A stretch of 64,000 nucleotides of DNA. It comes from Acholeplasmataceae bacterium UBA4853 (GTDB lineage: Bacteria > Bacillota_I > Bacilli_A > Acholeplasmatales > Acholeplasmataceae). Made by a program: the position numbers and the translations under genes. The notes below the pieces were generated by a model, which did not search any database, was not told where the DNA came from, and saw only the letters and a list, made by a program, of their open reading frames with translations. Location: contig DHEJ01000036.1 of the NCBI GenBank assembly GCA_002399815.1, positions 1 to 64,000 of the forward strand, given 5' to 3'. Of this stretch, positions 58,774 through 64,000 are shown piece by piece; the first letter of the stretch is position 1, and each line of letters starts with the position of its first letter.

Positions 58774-59136
58774 TTATATGGTTAACTGAATTATTAATCC
58801 TGTAAGCGCGAATAATAAGGACGTGGTCCACAACATGATATAAGTCATTCTATCAATTATATTTCTATCTTGAATGTACTCTGGGTAAGTCATCTTCATA
58901 CGCTTACCAACAATACCTTTAAAGAATTGTTGAACACCGTATATAAATAAGTCAAATACACCTTCATTTGCTACAAATACCATCCAGCCAAATGTAAAGA
59001 GTATAGCGGCTGAAACATAAAAGTAATCAAAGAAATACTTCCAGTCTGGTGAATATAAATAAATTAAACCAAATACAATAGAACCAATCACTATATCTAT
59101 TAATAATAGTTTTAAAATCTTTCTTTTGTCTCTCAT
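58774..59136 (-). CDS. DUF3899-family membrane protein
   Basis: The 120-residue protein has three membrane spans (about 10-27, 37-58 and 96-117). The central loop is basic with YGVQQFFKGIVGKRMKM and MTYPEYIQDRN, the phrase typical of DUF3899. The family is present in many Bacilli and mollicutes; no function is known. It is monocistronic on the minus strand, with an AAGGAGT site and a terminator. It diverges from the oppA promoter region. Confidence 0.75.
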   Translation of the reverse strand: MRDKRKILKLLLIDIVIGSIVFGLIYLYSPDWKYFFDYFYVSAAILFTFGWMVFVANEGVFDLFIYGVQQFFKGIVGKRMKMTYPEYIQDRNIIDRMTYIMLWTTSLLFALTGLIIQLTI

Positions 59137-59224
59137 AGGTAAAACTCCTTAAAAATTGTAAGTGGAAACAGTCAAAGTATATCATAAAAGGGCGATTTTT
59201 ACGGTTAAAATAAAACTTTTTGCT

Positions 59225-59240
59225 ATGAATACGTTTACAT
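59225..59240. promoter_or_regulatory. cre-like 16-bp operator before oppA
   Basis: ATGAATACGTTTACAT, identical over all 16 bases to 3980-3995 before the maoC-fabK promoter, and one mismatch from the cre consensus. It lies 33 bases upstream of the -35 box, the same distance as in the fabK promoter. Confidence 0.55.
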
Positions 59241-59273
59241 TAAAACATTTGTCGTTTTTTTGAAATATTATTG

Positions 59274-59302
59274 TTGACTAAATAAATCAATTATAGTAAA
59301 CT
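59274..59302 (+). promoter_or_regulatory. Candidate oppA promoter
   Basis: TTGACT (59274-59279) with TAAACT (59297-59302) at 17 bases. TATAGT at 59292-59297 is a better box, but its spacing of 12 is too short. Confidence 0.45.
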
Positions 59303-59341
59303 CTTTCCATACCTTAATTTGGGTAGAGAGGAAAAAAGAGA

Positions 59342-61759
59342 ATGAAAAAAATATTATTTACACTTTTAGTGTTACTAAGCGCATTAGTTTTAATCGCATG
59401 TACTCCAAATGATACAAAAGATAGTAATACATATCGTACTTACACAAGCGGAACAGCTAAATTGAATCCATATTCAGAAAGTTTAGCAACTGCTAGTGAA
59501 TTATTTGATTATGTTACAGATTCACTATATACAGGAGACTACGATTGGGCTAAAGCAATTGAAGAAGGAACTGCTACAGAAGTAGGTGACTTTACAAATG
59601 CTGCATCATTACCATATGCACGTGTTCCAAGAATGGCAGCTGGGGAACCAGTAGACGTTAGTGGAGACGGTACTGTTTGGGAAATCACACTTAGAACTGA
59701 CCTGAAGTTCCAAGATGGTACTCCAATCAACGCAAATACATTTGATTATTCATGGAGACAATTATTAGATCCTGATCAATTAAACGTAAGAGCAAGTAAC
59801 CTTTATGATGCATCTAACTTACCGTTAGTAAACGCAGAGGCTTACACAAAACAAAAGAGTGCTAAAGCAGATGCTAACGGATTTGTAGAATATATGGTTG
59901 GTGGTGTTCTATATAACACAGAATTTGCATTTTCACATTCAGTTGGAGCATATGATCTATACCATATTTCACAAACTGATAAATATGCAACATTAGTTGG
60001 GCCTGAAGGCGCTAAAGCTTATGTTGAATATTGGGGAGCTTCATACGGATGGGTTATTGAAACAGTTCTAGGGGATGCAGAAGTATTCTACGTAGACGCT
60101 GATGATAAACTAATCGCTCCTACAGAAGGTTGGACTTTAAATGGTCAACCAGTTTCAACAGAAGGTGAAGGCACTTACGCAACTAGTGCTCCAGCTTATG
60201 CTAACGAAGCAGGCGATATCCTAGCTAGTGATAAATTTGATGATAAAGGCGTACCTTTAAATTCAACTACTATCGCACTTCCAGCTGTTGCTTGGTCAAC
60301 TGTTGGTTTCAAAGTTACAGGAACTCACAAATTCCAAATCACATTAACAGAACCTAAAGACGCTTGGTACGTTAAAGGTCAATTAATGAGTGGTATTACA
60401 GGTGTTGTTCATGAAGCTAAATATGAAGCTGGTAAATCAGCTGATAAACGTACTACTACTTACGGTACAATTGACAACCCATTAGTATCTTATGGTGCTT
60501 ATAACTTAATCGAATGGCAAGATGGCGTATTATACTTATTTGAAAAGAATGATGATCATTACGCGGCTGACGAATATAGAATTGAAAGAATTAGATACGA
60601 TGTTATCGCTGATCAAAGTATTGCAGTAAACGAATTTAAAGCAGGGCGTTTAGATATCGTTGGAGCAAGCGGTCCATACTTCAAAGAATTCAAAGACTCA
60701 CCACAATTAAAATTAACTCCAGCAACAACGTTCTTTAGATTCGCATTTAACATTGCTGAAAGACCTGATGGATCAACTAATCCAATTTTAACTTATCCAG
60801 AATTTAGACAAGCATTCTACTACGCAATTGACCGTGAAGAATTTGCATCTGAAGTTAGAGCTCCGGCTTATGCTAACCAAGGATTCGTCGGACCTGTCTA
60901 CATTGCAACTGAATATGGTTCCGTTTCATACCGTGGATCAGACGCAGGTAAAGCAGTATTTGCTCCATTATCACCAGAAACAACTGGATTTAACCCAACT
61001 AAAGCTAAACAACTATTTGATGCAGCTTATGCTAAATCAGTAGCTGATGGCAATATCGCAGATGGCGACAAAGTAACTGTAGAATATACATATTACAAAG
61101 TTGAAACTAACGACACTGTTGCTGACTGGGTAAAACAAACAGTTGAAGCTATCTTTGGTGATAAGTTCGAACTTAAATTAAATGGTGTATCTAATGATGC
61201 ATTGGACGCGGCATGGGATAACTTTGACTTCGACATGACATTTGGTGGATGGCAAGGTCTAAACTTCGATCCAGTTTCCTTAATGGGTCAAGTTTATAAC
61301 TCAATTAGTGGTGCAGCTAACATGTTAGAACATGGTTTCGATACTGGTAATATCGAGTTAGAAATCGAACTTCCAAACACTAAAGCAGCATTACAAAGAT
61401 GGGTTGCTGACTTTAATGAAGAAACAGCATCTGCAGCACAATTAGCAGCATATCAAAGATGGACAGCAGCTTTAGAAAACTTTGGTGATACAAATACATA
61501 TTCTGCGACATTTGATAATGTATATAAAGCAGCAGCATCTACATTCTATAACGTAAGTGATGTAAACTATGCAGGTCGTAACGATGACTTTGATAGAATC
61601 ACTGCAGCTATAGAAGCGGCTTTATTAGAAGAAATGATCGCGATTCCATTATTTACATCAGTTTCAGCTACAGTTTATAGTTCAAGAGTCAAATTTGAAG
61701 CTACCGAATACCATGCATGGATGGGTTGGGGTGGTCTAAAATACATGTACCTTGACTAA
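59342..61759 (+). CDS. oppA: Oligopeptide ABC transporter substrate-binding lipoprotein
   Basis: The 805-residue product has a lipobox LIAC (Cys20) and the SBP family 5 pattern: GTAKLNPYSESLAT near the start, EITLRTDLKFQDGTPINANTF as the signature, FFRFAFNIAERPDG and ILTYPEFRQAFYYAIDREEF later. An insert of about 150 residues (around 160-310) not seen in standard OppA (about 540 residues) makes it large. Codons ending in C (AAC, TAC, TTC, GAC) are more frequent than in neighbours, as in highly expressed genes. oppB and oppC follow. Peptide capture is the expected role. Confidence 0.92.
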   Translation: MKKILFTLLVLLSALVLIACTPNDTKDSNTYRTYTSGTAKLNPYSESLATASELFDYVTDSLYTGDYDWAKAIEEGTATEVGDFTNAASLPYARVPRMAAGEPVDVSGDGTVWEITLRTDLKFQDGTPINANTFDYSWRQLLDPDQLNVRASNLYDASNLPLVNAEAYTKQKSAKADANGFVEYMVGGVLYNTEFAFSHSVGAYDLYHISQTDKYATLVGPEGAKAYVEYWGASYGWVIETVLGDAEVFYVDADDKLIAPTEGWTLNGQPVSTEGEGTYATSAPAYANEAGDILASDKFDDKGVPLNSTTIALPAVAWSTVGFKVTGTHKFQITLTEPKDAWYVKGQLMSGITGVVHEAKYEAGKSADKRTTTYGTIDNPLVSYGAYNLIEWQDGVLYLFEKNDDHYAADEYRIERIRYDVIADQSIAVNEFKAGRLDIVGASGPYFKEFKDSPQLKLTPATTFFRFAFNIAERPDGSTNPILTYPEFRQAFYYAIDREEFASEVRAPAYANQGFVGPVYIATEYGSVSYRGSDAGKAVFAPLSPETTGFNPTKAKQLFDAAYAKSVADGNIADGDKVTVEYTYYKVETNDTVADWVKQTVEAIFGDKFELKLNGVSNDALDAAWDNFDFDMTFGGWQGLNFDPVSLMGQVYNSISGAANMLEHGFDTGNIELEIELPNTKAALQRWVADFNEETASAAQLAAYQRWTAALENFGDTNTYSATFDNVYKAAASTFYNVSDVNYAGRNDDFDRITAAIEAALLEEMIAIPLFTSVSATVYSSRVKFEATEYHAWMGWGGLKYMYLD

Positions 61760-61810
61760 AAAAGTATTGTATTTTAACTAAACACATAGTATAATAAGTA
61801 AAACTTATTT

Positions 61811-61856
61811 CGACAGTAAGACCCTGATGATATAAAGCATTAGGGTTCTTATGTCG
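61811..61856 (+). promoter_or_regulatory. Long intercistronic hairpin between oppA and oppB
   Basis: CGACAGTAAGACCCTGATG (61811-61829) pairs with CATTAGGGTTCTTATGTCG (61838-61856) over about 17 pairs with small bulges. No T-run follows. This position in opp operons suits a stabilising or partly terminating hairpin that keeps oppA mRNA more abundant than oppB/C. Confidence 0.65.
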
Positions 61857-61872
61857 TATGAATGGAGAAATT

Positions 61873-62832
61873 ATGAGAAATTATATCTTAAAAAGGGTTT
61901 TCCTCATTTTCATAACAGCGGCAATTATCATTTTTTTAGTATTCGTATTTATTAAAATGTTGCCGAACTATCACGCAGCTGTTCTAGGAGTTGACCCAGA
62001 ACTACGAAAACTACTTGAGGAATTAGAGGGATATAATAAGCCGATCTTAGAACAATTTGTGATATGGATAAGAAATATTATTCAGTCTGGTAGTTTAGGA
62101 AGATCATTAACTAGAAGTAGAGACGTTACCGCTATTTTAGCTGATAGAATTCCTGTATCACTTAGATTAAATATCGTTCCTTATTTATTATCAATTCCAA
62201 TTGGTATAGGATTAGGGATTTGGGCCGCACTTAAAAAGAATAAACTAACCGATCATTTAATTTCAATTGGTGTTGTTATTTTTATTTCCGTACCAACCTT
62301 TGTTGTAGCAACATTACTACAATATACAGTTGTCTACCAACTAGAGTGGTTAGACACACCTTTTGTTGCATCTAATATTGACTTCGCAGAGAATATCTTT
62401 AGAGGTCTAGCATCTTATGTAATGCCTGTTCTCGTTATGACTATTGGTTCTGTAGCTGGTTTAACAAGATTAACTAGAGCGGAATTAACGGAAGTATTAA
62501 CATCAGAATTTATGTTATTAAGTAGAACAAAAGGATTAAACAAAAAGCAAGCAACAGTAAGACATGCGCTAAGAAATGCATTAGTTCCAATTGCACCATC
62601 TTTACTTGGTGGATTTGTATCTATCCTTTCTGGATCACTAATTATTGAAAGAATCTTTAGAGTTGAAGGCGTCGGTGGTATTTACATTGAAGCATTCAAC
62701 AACAGAGATTATCCGTTAATCATGGGTTATCTAATGTTTTATACTGTAATCGGTTTATTTGCAGGTTTAATCGTTGATATTTCATACGGTATTATTGACC
62801 CAAGAATTAGAGTAGGAGCTGGAAAACGATGA
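61873..62832 (+). CDS. oppB: Oligopeptide ABC transporter permease OppB
   Basis: The start is at 61873 (MRNYILKRV) after GGAGAAATT; the ATG at 61858 is in front of this site. The 319-residue protein has six membrane spans and the DppB/OppB pattern: N-terminal YILKRVFLIFITAA, the LGRSLTRSRDVTAILADRIPVSL segment, the EAA loop SRTKGLNKKQATVRHALRNAL and GGSLIIERIFRVEGVG-like end. Pairs with OppC to form the channel. Its TGA overlaps the oppC ATG by 4 bases (ATGA). Confidence 0.93.
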   Translation: MRNYILKRVFLIFITAAIIIFLVFVFIKMLPNYHAAVLGVDPELRKLLEELEGYNKPILEQFVIWIRNIIQSGSLGRSLTRSRDVTAILADRIPVSLRLNIVPYLLSIPIGIGLGIWAALKKNKLTDHLISIGVVIFISVPTFVVATLLQYTVVYQLEWLDTPFVASNIDFAENIFRGLASYVMPVLVMTIGSVAGLTRLTRAELTEVLTSEFMLLSRTKGLNKKQATVRHALRNALVPIAPSLLGGFVSILSGSLIIERIFRVEGVGGIYIEAFNNRDYPLIMGYLMFYTVIGLFAGLIVDISYGIIDPRIRVGAGKR

Positions 62833-64000
62833 ACAATATAAATGTAGATAAAAGTAAATTTGTATTTATTCAAGATACAGGCGTTATCTATGATGAACAA
62901 CTTAAGTCAAAAGCTGTAGGTTATTATCAAGATGCTTGGAACCGCTTTAAGAAGAATAAAGCTTCTTTAATCGCGTTTATTATCTTAATCGTTATTATGC
63001 TGATGTCAATGGTTGGTCCTCACATCAGAAACTATGATCTTGTAAGTAATCAAGAAAGTAGAAAATGGACTGACAGATTAAAAGAAATGCCGCCAAGAAT
63101 CTCTGGTTTAGAGTGGCTTGGTTTTAATGGTCACAAAACCTTAGAAGGGTTCCCTCAACGTTTTGATATTTTACTTAATGATGAGAATGCTGAAGGTATT
63201 ATTATTGGTAACTTTAGTAAACCAAATGCAATAGGTATGGTTAAAGTTAAAGTTGACTATTACAAGTATATAGATTACATGAACTCTTATGATAGTTATT
63301 TATCATTATCTATTAAAGAATATGAAACTGCTAAAGCATATGAAGCAGCAAATCCTGGTGAAGTTATTATTCATGAGGATGGTGAACTAATAAACGGTAC
63401 ATACCAAGTCAGAGTTCATTTCTTTAAATTCTTAGAAGTGGTTTATGGAAACACAAATCAAGACTTTTGGTTTGGATCTACAGTTGCAGGTAATGACTTA
63501 TTTACATTAATGTGGGAAGGTTTAAGTGTTTCTTTATTAATCGCATTTATGGTTGCTGCTATTAATATTATTGTAGGTATTATTGTAGGTTCTATATCTG
63601 GTTATTATGGTGGTACATTAGACTTAGTTATTGAACGTATTTCTGAAATTTTATCAGGATTACCGTTTATGGCTATCTTAACACTATTATTATTAAGATA
63701 TGGTAATACAACTTGGATTGTTATCATAGCATTCACATTAACCGGATGGCTAGGTATATCCGCACTAACCCGTGCACAATTTTATAGATATAAAAACCGT
63801 GAATATGTACTTGCAGCTAGAACACTAGGTGCTAGTGATATTCGTATTATGGCAAAACATATTTTCCCGAGTACTGTAGGTACTTTAATTACATCTTTAG
63901 TATTATATATTCCAGGTGTAATTACATCAGAATCAACATTTGCATACCTTGGTATTATTAACTATAGTAATGCTCAAAGTTTTGGTGCATTATTATCAGA
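62829..64000 (+). CDS. oppC: Oligopeptide ABC transporter permease OppC, cut by the window end
   Basis: Reading from ATG 62829 stays open to 64000 (390 codons, no stop). It shows the OppC plan: N-terminal cytoplasmic part with YQDAWNRFKKNKAS, first span LIAFIILIVIMLMSMVG, then a large outer insert (about 70-215), and the permease core with FWFGSTVAGNDLFTLMWEG and the EAA loop AARTLGASDIRIMAKHIFPS. The outer insert is longer than in typical 300-residue OppC. The remaining few codons, and probably oppD/oppF, lie beyond the window. Confidence 0.9.
   Translation, partial: MNNINVDKSKFVFIQDTGVIYDEQLKSKAVGYYQDAWNRFKKNKASLIAFIILIVIMLMSMVGPHIRNYDLVSNQESRKWTDRLKEMPPRISGLEWLGFNGHKTLEGFPQRFDILLNDENAEGIIIGNFSKPNAIGMVKVKVDYYKYIDYMNSYDSYLSLSIKEYETAKAYEAANPGEVIIHEDGELINGTYQVRVHFFKFLEVVYGNTNQDFWFGSTVAGNDLFTLMWEGLSVSLLIAFMVAAINIIVGIIVGSISGYYGGTLDLVIERISEILSGLPFMAILTLLLLRYGNTTWIVIIAFTLTGWLGISALTRAQFYRYKNREYVLAARTLGASDIRIMAKHIFPSTVGTLITSLVLYIPGVITSESTFAYLGIINYSNAQSFGALLS

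Noticed and set aside
61811..61856. Complete terminator after oppA
   Set aside because: Stem is strong but no T-run follows, and oppB starts 16 bases later without a clear promoter.
1..64000. tRNA or rRNA genes
   Set aside because: No cloverleaf with a TTCGA-type loop and CCA-side stem, and no rRNA-like GC-rich stretch, was found by reading.

Overview
The window looks like chromosome from an Acholeplasma-like mollicute (Acholeplasma laidlawii or a close relative). The DNA is strongly AT-rich and coding-dense, there are many short-signal lipoproteins with lipoboxes of the LVAC/LIAC type, and fatty-acid genes are present. Tryptophan is written TGG throughout and several solid genes end in TGA (for example at 20049, 24582, 53517 and 62832), so the standard bacterial code applies. 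That argues against Mycoplasma/Spiroplasma. I see no rRNA or tRNA gene. The species name is inference from gene content, not from a search.

Region 1-5.5 kb: two copies of a 38-bp direct repeat (possibly the end of a CRISPR array), an effector-binding-domain protein behind a 12-bp dyad, a small XRE regulator with a membrane protein, an IS3 transposase scrap joined to a helix-hairpin-helix gene scrap, an ABC-F ATPase with a five-codon leader peptide and switchable hairpins, then a MaoC-type hydratase and a FabK-type enoyl reductase. Region 5.5-24.6 kb is a mixed housekeeping and accessory stretch: a dead DsrE copy and its living paralogue flanking an unknown gene and a Fic protein, an InlB-repeat lipoprotein, an HD hydrolase, a membrane-anchored Mrr nuclease, a VOC protein, a UDG-family protein, a PrsW-like protease, an XRE regulator sharing helical repeats with its partner, a PlsC-like acyltransferase, a DAK2-DegV fusion and a class II photolyase.

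Region 24.6-32 kb holds signalling and envelope systems: an Agr-type histidine kinase/LytTR regulator pair, a glutathione peroxidase, an HrtBA-like ABC pair, and an ECF sigma factor with a membrane anti-sigma candidate and a lipoprotein that resembles the anti-sigma's outer domain.

Region 32.2-49.7 kb is the centrepiece, an apparent nine-gene glycan-use operon: a surface beta-helix glycosidase with discoidin-like domains, a very large carbohydrate-binding-like lipoprotein, a solute-binding lipoprotein, a single polypeptide holding both permease halves, an ATPase, two GH65 phosphorylases, a beta-phosphoglucomutase and a LacI regulator. LacI-type palindromes and a cre-like site precede it and a strong terminator closes it. 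The likely logic is: cut the glycan outside, import oligosaccharides by one ABC system, phosphorolyse them inside, and send beta-glucose-1-phosphate to glycolysis. Region 49.8-64 kb contains asnA, a HAD-calcineurin fusion, a BaiN-type flavoprotein, further lipoproteins (one an S41 peptidase), a TetR regulator, a candidate small RNA, and the start of an oligopeptide ABC operon that runs off the window. A 16-bp operator-like sequence is shared exactly by the fabK and oppA promoters.
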